Of a stretch of DNA of 44,409 nucleotides, positions 8,053-16,269 are shown in pieces. This stretch comes from an uncultured Granulosicoccaceae bacterium (GTDB lineage: Bacteria; Pseudomonadota; Gammaproteobacteria; Granulosicoccales; Granulosicoccaceae): positions 1 to 44,409 of the forward strand of contig CALGLE010000015.1 of assembly GCA_937930305.1 (NCBI GenBank), given 5' to 3'. A program made the translations under genes and the position numbers. Position 1 is the first letter of the stretch. Each line of letters starts with the position of its first letter. The notes beneath the pieces are model-generated. The model was not told the origin of the DNA. It saw only the letters and a program-made list of their open reading frames with translations, and made no database searches.

Positions 8053-9147
8053 TTAGCCGCGAACGCGATCGCGTTGAGCTGTGTAAGCCCGATCAGATAA
8101 GTCCGTCCAGCGTGAGGACAGCTTCATGCTTGCCATAACAGATTCATGGATTTTTGCAAACAGCTCATCGTCCATGTTCTCGTCCATAACTTCAGCTGAT
8201 GCTTTACCAAACGCATCCCAAACATCATCTGGGAATTCTAGGGTTTTAACGCCACCGGCAGTCAAACGATCGAGTGCTTGTGAGTTGTTAGCCAGGAACT
8301 GATGCAGTGTGAACTGGTTTGCTTCCGCCGCTGCGATCTCTATCATCTTTTGATGGGATGGTTTTAAGCCGGCGAAGCGATCGGCGTTTACCGCAACGGA
8401 TAAGCCTGCACCTGGCTCATGGAAGCCCGAGGTGTAATAGTTTTTGGTTATCTCTTGGAAGCCTGCTTTTTCATCAGCCCAAGGGCCAATCCATTCGGTG
8501 CCGTCTAATGCGCCAGAGGCCAGCGCTTGGTAAACCTCAGCACCCGGGATTGCTTGAACTGATGCACCCAACTTGCCCAAAGCTTTACCGCCTAAACCTG
8601 GCATGCGGAATTTCAGGCCTTTGAAGTCATCGGCGCTTTTGATTTCTTCGCGGAACCAACCGCCGCCCTGAACACCGGTATTACCTGCTAAGAAAGAAAC
8701 TAAGCCGAACTCTTCTCCGATTTCACGATGAAGTTCGTGCCCACCCATGTGGTAGTACCAGTTGTGCAGCTCTGGTGCTGTCATGCCAAATGGTACGGCA
8801 GTGAAGAACGCAAAGCCTGGGTGTTGGCCCACGTAGTAGTAATCGGCCGCATGGTACAAGTCAGCTTGACCGGATGTCACCGCATCAAATTGGCCAAAGC
8901 CAGACACCAATTCGCCAGCAGCTTTTAAGTCGATTTCGAGTGTGCCATCTGACATCGCGCCGACAGAGTCAGCAAATCGTTGAGCGGCGTCATGAACGCC
9001 AGCCAAACCCCGACCCCAGGGTGTAACCATAACGAGCTTTTCACGGCCTTGAGCAATTGCCGGTGCGCCTGTGATAACGCCAGTGCCTGCAACCGCTGCA
9101 ACACCCGCTGCGCCTGCACTGCCTTTGAGAAATTTACGTCTTGACAT
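8053..9147 (-). CDS. TRAP transporter substrate-binding protein (DctP family, Tat-exported)
   Basis: 364 residues. The N-terminus has a twin-arginine signal (SRRKFLKG followed by a mild Ala/Gly-rich hydrophobic stretch and a cut near GAPAIAQG), so the protein is probably folded in the cytoplasm and exported through Tat. The mature part has the DctP signatures: LVMVTPWGRG, QFDAVTSGQADLYHAADYYY, the conserved GLKFRMPGLGGKALGKLGAS (the Arg here clamps the substrate carboxylate in the family), and the dimer-type helix VYQALASGALDGTEWIGP. This matches the TakP group, which binds 2-oxo acids or similar carboxylates, sometimes as a metal salt. The actual substrate is unknown. It is the first gene of the TRAP unit, and its promoter should lie in the 339 bases upstream. 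Confidence 0.92.
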   Translation of the reverse strand: MSRRKFLKGSAGAAGVAAVAGTGVITGAPAIAQGREKLVMVTPWGRGLAGVHDAAQRFADSVGAMSDGTLEIDLKAAGELVSGFGQFDAVTSGQADLYHAADYYYVGQHPGFAFFTAVPFGMTAPELHNWYYHMGGHELHREIGEEFGLVSFLAGNTGVQGGGWFREEIKSADDFKGLKFRMPGLGGKALGKLGASVQAIPGAEVYQALASGALDGTEWIGPWADEKAGFQEITKNYYTSGFHEPGAGLSVAVNADRFAGLKPSHQKMIEIAAAEANQFTLHQFLANNSQALDRLTAGGVKTLEFPDDVWDAFGKASAEVMDENMDDELFAKIHESVMASMKLSSRWTDLSDRAYTAQRDRVRG

Positions 9148-9486
9148 GAGTCGCCATTCTCCAAATGTATGTGGTTTTAATAGTGATTAGATTTAGCAGC
9201 GATTCTTACACTCGCAAGGAGTGCAGCGCTGTTGGTCCCTAATGTATCGCAAACCATTGATTTCATCCACTGTGCAACCACTGGGATGGCGTCAAAACAA
9301 GCACTTACCTAGATTAATTCGCAATTAGAGTGAGTAGTGGGTGGGAAAACGGCGGGGTCTGGGATCGTGATGAACGGATCCTCAGTCAAGGAAGCCAGGA
9401 ACGGGCGCTGGCCAAGTGGCGCTAATTGCGCCGTGGAACTGTGAACTGGGTCTTGGTGCGCGAGCGCCCCCTAAAAATAGGGAGCG
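9148..9486. other. Non-coding interval between TRAP unit and fusion gene
   Basis: About 340 bases between the start of the TRAP binding-protein gene and the stop of the large fusion gene, both on the minus strand. It should contain the TRAP promoter; I see possible -35-like TTGACG sequence on the minus strand near 9290 but no convincing -10 partner. A short open frame on the plus strand at its right end has no family features and runs into the antisense of the fusion gene. I see no RNA gene or repeat apart from the hairpin at its right edge, listed separately. Confidence 0.5.
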
Positions 9487-9488
9487 CT
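9463..9488 (-). terminator. Hairpin at the 3' end of the fusion gene
   Basis: An inverted repeat with 11-base arms (9463-9473 and 9478-9488, one mismatch) and an AAAA/TTTT loop. It overlaps the stop codon of the fusion gene (9489-9487). It is GC-rich and well placed to end the PhnD-kinase-fusion transcript, but no run of T follows on the minus strand, so it may instead be an mRNA-stabilising stem or need Rho. Confidence 0.5.
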
Positions 9489-12400
9489 AGCTGGCTTTTT
9501 TCAAGGCGTGGGCGCGCAGGCTTCTTGCATTGGCGATTCGATTCGCCTGGCGACGATCGGGTACGAGAGCACCCTGTTCGTCATATCGGGCTTCTGCGCG
9601 TCGATCGGTTAAACCGGCCTTCATAGCACGTCGTTCAACTCGGCGGTTAACATCGGCTCGGCGAGCCTTCTCCATGTGATAAATCTTAGCCGAAGTTGCT
9701 GTTTCAGCGTTTGCATGCTGTGATGCCACTGCCGCTTGATCAGCGCTTTCTTCACGCATGGCTGAGTCGCCATCACGACGTTCTGCCAGGATTTCAATTG
9801 ACCCGTCCATATTCAGGGTTAATACATCCCCAGTTTTAATGACGTTACATACGTTATTGACACCGACAATGGCCGGCAAATCGTATTCTCGGGCCACGAT
9901 GGCGGCATGACTTAGCCACCCACCCACTTCGGTCACGATGCCGCGAGCTCGAGAGAACAGTGGATACCAAGTTGGGTCGGTCATTCGAGCGATTAATATT
10001 TCGCCGTCTTGGAAAGAATCCACGTCGGCAATATCGACAATGACTCGGGCGGTGCTGGTCACGATGCTATCACCCGATACACGCTTGCCGTTCAACGATC
10101 CTTCAGCGGCTTTACCTGGCATGGTGCCGGTGACCATGTCAATGCTTTCTAAATCATTGACTGAGAGCTGGGCCGGTAGTTGTGATCCTTTCCAAGCTTC
10201 AGCGGCCGCTTGTCTGCGAGCGCTAAGTGCATACAACTCCTGTCGATTGGCTTCTACCGCCAATTGTTTTATTTCATCCACTTCTAAGAAGAAGATTTGC
10301 CCATTCATACCCAAGCGTGAATCAATGGATAGCAGTAAGTTTCGAATTTGAGCCAGCTCCATCAAGCAAAAATGCTTGGCTTCTTCTTTTAGACGCTGAA
10401 ACGATTGGGCTCGATCGACACTGATTCGCAGCACTTTACTATCAGGCAATGGCGTTTTAGGCGCGTGAGCATGTCCTGTTCCGTGCGATGAGCGGCTGAT
10501 GTATTGATTTAATTGAGCTCGGTTCTCTGAAAAACGTGGCTGCGATAGTTCATAGTCTAATGGTGCGCGATGACCAAACAAACGAATGAACTCTCGGATT
10601 GTCGGCTCATCAACATCGTCACTCTTGAGTAAGTCCATTGCTCTAGATACAACTGTTTCACCTACGTCAGCCAAATACTGGGCAGGCTTAAGCTGTGCTT
10701 TGGTTAGTTTTGTAACCGCAGTTTTGGTGTGGTAGTCCGCCGCAATGTTAATTAACTCTGCGTTTTTATAGGTCTCTTCAACGAACTGATTGATCCAGTT
10801 TGTCAACATATTGACCGAGGCTTCAATGGACAATCGGTCAAACGCAATAGCGTCTCGTTCAGCAACATTGGCTAAGAAGTCGGGGAGAAAATCTTCCCGA
10901 AAATTTTGTTCCATCAATTCTGCGTTTCGGGCCAGGTCGAATGATGCCATCGCCCCAGGACCTTTACCCAAGCGGCGTGCTTCTTCCTTTCGGTTCACAT
11001 AGGTCCAGCCAAATACTGTTGTTATATAGGGCACAGAATCGCTAGTGACTTTGTATGGAATACCAAGCTCTTCACAAGCTATGTCAGTGCTGCCACCCGA
11101 TTCCCACAACATACTCATCATATCGGCACTGAGTGGAGTTGGACGTGGCAACAGTTCAGACAGTTCGCTTTGTACGAATACAGGCGTATCCGCTGTATAC
11201 CCTTTACGCTTGCGTCGCTTACCGAGCTTAACCACTTCACCGGCTTGCGCAAGTAATTTTGACCGTTCGCGCTCAGCATTGTTTCTTAAGGAGTCACCCT
11301 TAGTAATCGAGCGCGTGATGTCTCTTGCTTGCAGTAAGTAGAATTTTCCTTTGGCAAACGCCCATTCAATATCTTGTGGACAACCAAATAATGTTTCTAG
11401 CTCACGGCCAAGAGCCAATAGGGGTTCCATGTTAATGGGTGGTTCCCCAACGCATTCAGAGACTTCCTTTTGGAAGGTGCCGGTGAGCTTGCCAAATGCG
11501 TAACTATCCGGCGTTACTGTGCCGCTGACTAAGTCTTCACCTAATCCGCTGACCATTTCAACCATCATGGCACCTGCGCTACTGGGGTGCTCTGTGAACA
11601 TGACCCCAGCATATTGTGCGGGCACCATTTTCTGAACAACAACGCCACCAAAGTCTTGAACTTCTTCCGTGTATTCGGCTCCTGAAGTGTGAGCTGTGTA
11701 GGCGGCTGATCTCTCTGAGCACAGAGAATCGTAAACTTCGTGAACGGCCGTGAGTAAACTGGCTCGATCCACGTTTAATATGGATTCATAGACACCGGCG
11801 AAGCTGGTGTTGTCACCGTCTTCGTTCACGCCTGAACTGCGAACGGCTACTTTCTTGGCGGATGTTTTCTTCCACAGCGTATCTAACAGGGCTTGTTGTT
11901 TACTTTGTACTGGGGCATTAGGTCCCAGTGGTTTTCTTGGTTCATTGAACTGGCTTGTAAACACAAAGCCACCCGGTACGTTATATCCGGCCTCAATTAA
12001 TTGACCCAAGCGTGCGGCTTTCTTACCTGTGGAATCGGGTAAGTAATGTGCTTTTGATAGCGGTATGAGCCCGGTGTCGGGAATACTGCCGGTTTTGTCG
12101 TGCCCGGCCGTGCTCCAACCTAAGGCATTACCAATGGCTTTAAACAATAGTGATTGGGCAATTAAGAACGTTAAGCTGATGATTAAATACAAATTGGCAG
12201 CAGCACTTAAACTGAACAGTAACCAGCCCATGAATAAGGTGCCGGCAATATATAATCCACGCTTTAGCCAGGTGTTGGGCGGGCTCTGCAGGGCCAGCAT
12301 TCCGATAAACAACACTGTGGCTGCTAACGGGAATACATACAAAGGATCGGGGTTAGAGGCCACTTCAATCCAGCCCATGGCATGCGGCCAGCTGGGTGCA

Positions 12401-13902
12401 GATTTTTGCACGGCACTAAAGAACAACAACATAAAGCCCAGTTGTCCAACGGATGCCAGCACATTGATGATGGGACGAATTTTGTACTGTTTGTACAACT
12501 TCATCGTGGCATCGGTTAAAGCTCTTGGATGATCTTTGTAACGATTTTTCAGATCAGATATGCGTCCAGACAATGACTTTTGCACCACAGTGTCACGTTC
12601 TGCTTTCAGTGACAACGGCAACATAATTAAGCGCACCAGCACGACCAACAAAAGCAAGCCCAAAGCGTAGTGGCCGGTTTTATCAACTAATGTGTCCAGT
12701 ACCGCGCGTAGTGGGGTAATTATGACTCCACCTAGCGATTCTCCTTGTTGTTCTTTCCATGCTTCTACGTGTTCGCGATCACGCTTAATGTTCGGTGCGA
12801 CATATTCGTGCGGTACGGTGTAGCGACCACGAAAATCTTTTCCAGCCCGGTCCATACGTAGCCCGACAAGCTGAGAATAGAAACAACTGCGTTTGTCATA
12901 GCAGGCGGCGATTAGTGGCGTGTCTGGCAGCTGGCTAATTCGAGCTGATAATTCATCAGACTGCAGTGCGCGCATGGTGAGATTAATCGCACCAGGTAAA
13001 TGCCCTTGCTCAAATTCACCGGGGTAGCGAACATCAATAAATTGCGCGCCTTCTTCTGCCACCATGGTCGTCACTTCTGGCGTATCGAGCAGTAATTCTT
13101 TGTTGGCAAAGTCTGGTAGAGCGCGCAGTTGTTCACTGGTTATCTCCACATCATTGCCCAAGGGGCGCGATTCACTTAACCATTTTTCATATCCACCCAC
13201 CATGAAGTTACATGAATGGCCTTGTTCGGTAAATCCTGTGCAAAGTTCTGAGCTTCGGTTACCTGAATAGCACAGCAACAGGGTGTTCGAATTTTCAGCC
13301 AGTAGTGATGGATTAGCGAGTAGGTCGGGGTAACGAACATGACGAGCATTAGCGATTGAGCCAGATTCGAACTCTTCATCTTCTCGTACATCGATGATGG
13401 TGAGGGATTCATCTGCCGCCAGCCAATTGGCAAGATCATCAGTGGTGATGCCTTGAGGGTGTTGCTTTTGGTCACTAAACGATAAGGTTTTTAAGCTAAC
13501 ATCGCCAACCGCTTTACCGTTTTCGGTTGATTTACGAACTAGGTTCGTTTGCAGACGGCGATTCTTATCGTCAATGGATGCTGTGAACTGTAGAGCGTTT
13601 GACGCAAGAGATGCAACAAGAACAATACCCATCAGGGTTAGCAACGCCTTGCCCATTCGGCCAAGGCCTTTATTGGCGGATTTCTTCTTGCCACGTTTTT
13701 TCATGGCAAAGCCACCGAACACAACGCTTAACAAACCTAAGAGTTGGGCAACGCTGGCAGAGAGATTGATAACCAAATCAGGCGATGGAATAGCCAGTGC
13801 TGGCGTACTCCAAGAAGCCAACAGCGCAACAGCTAATATCGCGCAGCTTTTAGTGCCAGCTCGTGTAAATTTTCGAAGTGATGTATTCATGTGATTAGAC
13901 AC
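9487..13902 (-). CDS. Multidomain membrane protein: two rhodaneses + YidC/Oxa1-like domain + dikinase (rifampicin-phosphotransferase-like)
   Basis: 1471 residues in one open frame. Order of parts: a signal-like segment (20-38) and two membrane helices (about 48-66 and 86-104); rhodanese 1 (about 140-247) with DVRE and active-site Cys211 in CYSGNRSS; rhodanese 2 (about 270-366) with DVRYPGEF and Cys334 in CYDKRSC; a YidC/Oxa1-like domain (about 385-595) with LVRLIMLPLS, whose Arg424 matches the conserved groove arginine, and about five helices; a PPDK/PEP-synthase ATP-binding domain (about 606-865) with VAVRSSGVNEDG and a QDIEWAF end; a helical middle part with ELSELLPRPTPLS; and a phosphohistidine swivel domain (about 1285-1372) with GGWLSHAAIVARE, His1332. 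The C-terminal 99 residues are basic and Arg-rich. No PEP/pyruvate TIM barrel is present. The GTG at 13902 directly follows the kinase stop; ATG at 13890 is the alternative. Confidence 0.9.
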   Translation of the reverse strand: MSNHMNTSLRKFTRAGTKSCAILAVALLASWSTPALAIPSPDLVINLSASVAQLLGLLSVVFGGFAMKKRGKKKSANKGLGRMGKALLTLMGIVLVASLASNALQFTASIDDKNRRLQTNLVRKSTENGKAVGDVSLKTLSFSDQKQHPQGITTDDLANWLAADESLTIIDVREDEEFESGSIANARHVRYPDLLANPSLLAENSNTLLLCYSGNRSSELCTGFTEQGHSCNFMVGGYEKWLSESRPLGNDVEITSEQLRALPDFANKELLLDTPEVTTMVAEEGAQFIDVRYPGEFEQGHLPGAINLTMRALQSDELSARISQLPDTPLIAACYDKRSCFYSQLVGLRMDRAGKDFRGRYTVPHEYVAPNIKRDREHVEAWKEQQGESLGGVIITPLRAVLDTLVDKTGHYALGLLLLVVLVRLIMLPLSLKAERDTVVQKSLSGRISDLKNRYKDHPRALTDATMKLYKQYKIRPIINVLASVGQLGFMLLFFSAVQKSAPSWPHAMGWIEVASNPDPLYVFPLAATVLFIGMLALQSPPNTWLKRGLYIAGTLFMGWLLFSLSAAANLYLIISLTFLIAQSLLFKAIGNALGWSTAGHDKTGSIPDTGLIPLSKAHYLPDSTGKKAARLGQLIEAGYNVPGGFVFTSQFNEPRKPLGPNAPVQSKQQALLDTLWKKTSAKKVAVRSSGVNEDGDNTSFAGVYESILNVDRASLLTAVHEVYDSLCSERSAAYTAHTSGAEYTEEVQDFGGVVVQKMVPAQYAGVMFTEHPSSAGAMMVEMVSGLGEDLVSGTVTPDSYAFGKLTGTFQKEVSECVGEPPINMEPLLALGRELETLFGCPQDIEWAFAKGKFYLLQARDITRSITKGDSLRNNAERERSKLLAQAGEVVKLGKRRKRKGYTADTPVFVQSELSELLPRPTPLSADMMSMLWESGGSTDIACEELGIPYKVTSDSVPYITTVFGWTYVNRKEEARRLGKGPGAMASFDLARNAELMEQNFREDFLPDFLANVAERDAIAFDRLSIEASVNMLTNWINQFVEETYKNAELINIAADYHTKTAVTKLTKAQLKPAQYLADVGETVVSRAMDLLKSDDVDEPTIREFIRLFGHRAPLDYELSQPRFSENRAQLNQYISRSSHGTGHAHAPKTPLPDSKVLRISVDRAQSFQRLKEEAKHFCLMELAQIRNLLLSIDSRLGMNGQIFFLEVDEIKQLAVEANRQELYALSARRQAAAEAWKGSQLPAQLSVNDLESIDMVTGTMPGKAAEGSLNGKRVSGDSIVTSTARVIVDIADVDSFQDGEILIARMTDPTWYPLFSRARGIVTEVGGWLSHAAIVAREYDLPAIVGVNNVCNVIKTGDVLTLNMDGSIEILAERRDGDSAMREESADQAAVASQHANAETATSAKIYHMEKARRADVNRRVERRAMKAGLTDRRAEARYDEQGALVPDRRQANRIANARSLRAHALKKAS

Positions 13903-16206
13903 TCAAGCCGCCTTCTGCATAGGCGATTTGAACTCATCGGACTCCAAATCAGAAATCACGTCTGCGAGTAACGTCACCACTTTTTGCTCTAGTGCCTCCG
14001 GCTCGAACGGCTTAGATAAATAATCATCCATTCCAGCAGCCAAGCACTTGTCTTCATCGCCAGTCATTGCATTTGCTGTTAACGCAACTACGGGTTTGTG
14101 TTCCCCGTCTTTCTCGTTAGCGCGTAATTCCCGAGTGGCGGCGTAGCCGTCCAATACAGGCATCTGGCAATCCATGAGTACGAGGTCGAAGTGCTCTTCG
14201 GCGAGCTTGTCTAAACCTTCTCGCCCGTTGTCAGCGACATCAACATCAAAGCCGATATTTTCAATCATTCCGAGTGCCACAGCTTGATTTACAGGGTTGT
14301 CTTCAACCACCAAGATGCGAATTTTGCTGTACAAATTAAGTTTTGCTTCATCATCGGCTACCGTGGGTTCGGCGGCTTTAACGTGCGAAAATATAGATGT
14401 GACCAATACTTGGTGTAACTCACGAGCCTTTACAGGTTTGGATATCTGCGCATGTATTCGTGGATTATGATGTGGGTACAGCACTTCAATTTGTTGTGTC
14501 ACGTACGTCATCGGAACAAGCTTTACATTGTCAAATGACGGGTCAGCTTCGATGCATCGAACAAACACTTCACCTGGCATATCCGAAAGTTGTGCATTGA
14601 ATAGCACTAAGTCGTATGGAGCGTCTGTTTTGGCCGCTTCTCGCAGTTGAGACAAGGCATGAGCCACGCTGTGTTTACTGTGCACCTCAATGTTGTGTGC
14701 CTGCATTAACCGCTCTACATGTGATCGAGCGCTGTCATTGGCTTCAATTAACAAAACGCGCTTACCAGTGAAATCAACATCGACTTCTTCTGTGGCCGGC
14801 CTGTCGACTTTTTCTAGGTTCAATTCAAACCAAAATTGGCTGCCTTCGTCCAACTTGGAAATAGCGCCTATGCACCCTCCCATGCCTTCGACCATCTGTC
14901 GGCTAATGGCCAGCCCTAACCCAGTACCGCCGTATTTACGTGTGGTAGAACCATCAGCTTGAGCAAATGACTGGAAGATATTCTCCAGCGATGATTCTTT
15001 TATTCCCACTCCCGTATCCGATACTGAGAACCTCAACCTATCTGCCGAAGTTTCGCCATATGCGGCTTCCACTCGAATGATAATTTCACCGTCGTTCGTG
15101 AATTTAACTGCGTTTCCAGAGAGATTAGTTAACACTTGTCTTATGCGGGTTGGGTCGCCAATGACCGTGGAGTGAACGTCTTGATCCACTTCACAGATAA
15201 GCTCTAAGTTTTTCTTATAAGCGCTTTCTGCTACGACATCTGCGGTTTCCTCGATTAGCTGAACTAAGTCAAAGGGAATTTCTTCAAATTCCAATTTTCC
15301 AGCTTCTATTTTAGAGAAATCTAGAATGTCGTTGATTATTGTTAATAAGCTTCGTCCGGAGGATGTAGCAACACTAACTTGTTGGCGTTGTTCCGGGTTT
15401 AAGTCGGAATTGTTTATGATTGACAGCATGCCCAGAACACCATTCATTGGGGTTCTCAATTCATGCGACATGTTCGCCAAAAATTCAGACTTAGCTTTTG
15501 AGGCTTCTTCTAGCTCAATTTCCTTTTGTTTCCGCAGTTCGAGTACGTTGCCCAATTCGTTGACGGTACTGCCCAAATGCATCAACTCACGAGATGCGGC
15601 AATGTCAAGAGTGCCGGTAGCTTTGTTTGCTTGAAGCAACTGCAGCTGTTCGTGAATCAAGCTGATCGGTGAGATGACTAAAGAATTGATCACCCCTAAA
15701 ACAATCAGCGCCAATATGCTGGATATGCCAATAGCGTATAAATAGATCTTGCGAGCATGGTCGTTAATTTCGGCGCGTTGTTTGTCCACGTTCCAGGACA
15801 GTTCTATGTGGCCAAAATCTTCGCCTTCCAAAGTTACATCGTGTGCAAAATCGATCGTGCTGTCAGCACTAGCTGGTAGGTTGCCTTCCACACTGTACCA
15901 GGAGGCCAGAGTTTCGCCGTATTCGTTAATGACTCGAATGCCAACTACGTCCTTGTCGTTTTCTAACAATTGTTGAATGGTAGTTTGCAGAACAGGTCGA
16001 TCTTCACTAACAATCGCGTCCAAGGAGGTTGCAGAAAGCATTGCTACAAGCTTTTCTGTTTGATAGTGAAAGTTTTTTTCAAAAGTATCACGTTCCACCG
16101 TCCGTACGAACTCGGCACCGACAACTCCCACCAATAAAATGGTGAAGCCGATGACAAGTACGATTTGACGTCGTAGCGGCCAGTTTTTAAAGAATCGCGC
16201 TAGCAA
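13903..16206 (-). CDS. Membrane hybrid sensor histidine kinase with one degenerate and one intact receiver
   Basis: 767 residues. Membrane helix 1 (about 13-33), a periplasmic sensor part of about 120 residues with no named motif, membrane helix 2 (about 154-178), a HAMP linker (about 180-230), HisKA with His248 in [12 protein letters not shown], and HATPase_c with the N-box around Asn365, DTGVGI and GGTGLGL. Receiver 1 (about 480-605) is degenerate: the acidic pocket reads LIEAND and the phosphate-accepting Asp is replaced by Asn537 in [10 protein letters not shown], though the switch Lys region SKP remains. Receiver 2 (about 628-747) is intact (VVEDN, Asp679 in [12 protein letters not shown]). 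No HPt domain, so phosphate must leave through a separate HPt protein or the one in the divergent kinase. The gene sits between the PhnD-like gene, 63 bases upstream, and the fusion gene, which begins at the next base. The periplasmic domain may read the PhnD-like protein; this is inference. Confidence 0.93.
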   Translation of the reverse strand: MLARFFKNWPLRRQIVLVIGFTILLVGVVGAEFVRTVERDTFEKNFHYQTEKLVAMLSATSLDAIVSEDRPVLQTTIQQLLENDKDVVGIRVINEYGETLASWYSVEGNLPASADSTIDFAHDVTLEGEDFGHIELSWNVDKQRAEINDHARKIYLYAIGISSILALIVLGVINSLVISPISLIHEQLQLLQANKATGTLDIAASRELMHLGSTVNELGNVLELRKQKEIELEEASKAKSEFLANMSHELRTPMNGVLGMLSIINNSDLNPEQRQQVSVATSSGRSLLTIINDILDFSKIEAGKLEFEEIPFDLVQLIEETADVVAESAYKKNLELICEVDQDVHSTVIGDPTRIRQVLTNLSGNAVKFTNDGEIIIRVEAAYGETSADRLRFSVSDTGVGIKESSLENIFQSFAQADGSTTRKYGGTGLGLAISRQMVEGMGGCIGAISKLDEGSQFWFELNLEKVDRPATEEVDVDFTGKRVLLIEANDSARSHVERLMQAHNIEVHSKHSVAHALSQLREAAKTDAPYDLVLFNAQLSDMPGEVFVRCIEADPSFDNVKLVPMTYVTQQIEVLYPHHNPRIHAQISKPVKARELHQVLVTSIFSHVKAAEPTVADDEAKLNLYSKIRILVVEDNPVNQAVALGMIENIGFDVDVADNGREGLDKLAEEHFDLVLMDCQMPVLDGYAATRELRANEKDGEHKPVVALTANAMTGDEDKCLAAGMDDYLSKPFEPEALEQKVVTLLADVISDLESDEFKSPMQKAA

Positions 16207-16269
16207 GGATCTATGTCTCTTTTATCTAACAAAAACGTGAAATTAAGCATGCAACCCTAGGGGATTGAT

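Noticed and set aside
9787..12087. Annotation of this part as PEP synthase (PpsA) or pyruvate phosphate dikinase
   Set aside because: The ATP-binding and phosphohistidine domains are there, but the PEP/pyruvate TIM barrel is missing, and the order matches rifampicin phosphotransferase-like enzymes.
12065..12532. 155-codon plus-strand open frame inside the fusion gene
   Set aside because: It is a shadow frame opposite the membrane helices and linker of the fusion protein; no family features and no promoter context.
12118..12750. Idea that this is a separate yidC gene read through by an assembly error
   Set aside because: The frame is open from 13902 to 9487 without a stop or shift, there is no ribosome site and start before the domain, and the sequence between domains has normal linker character.
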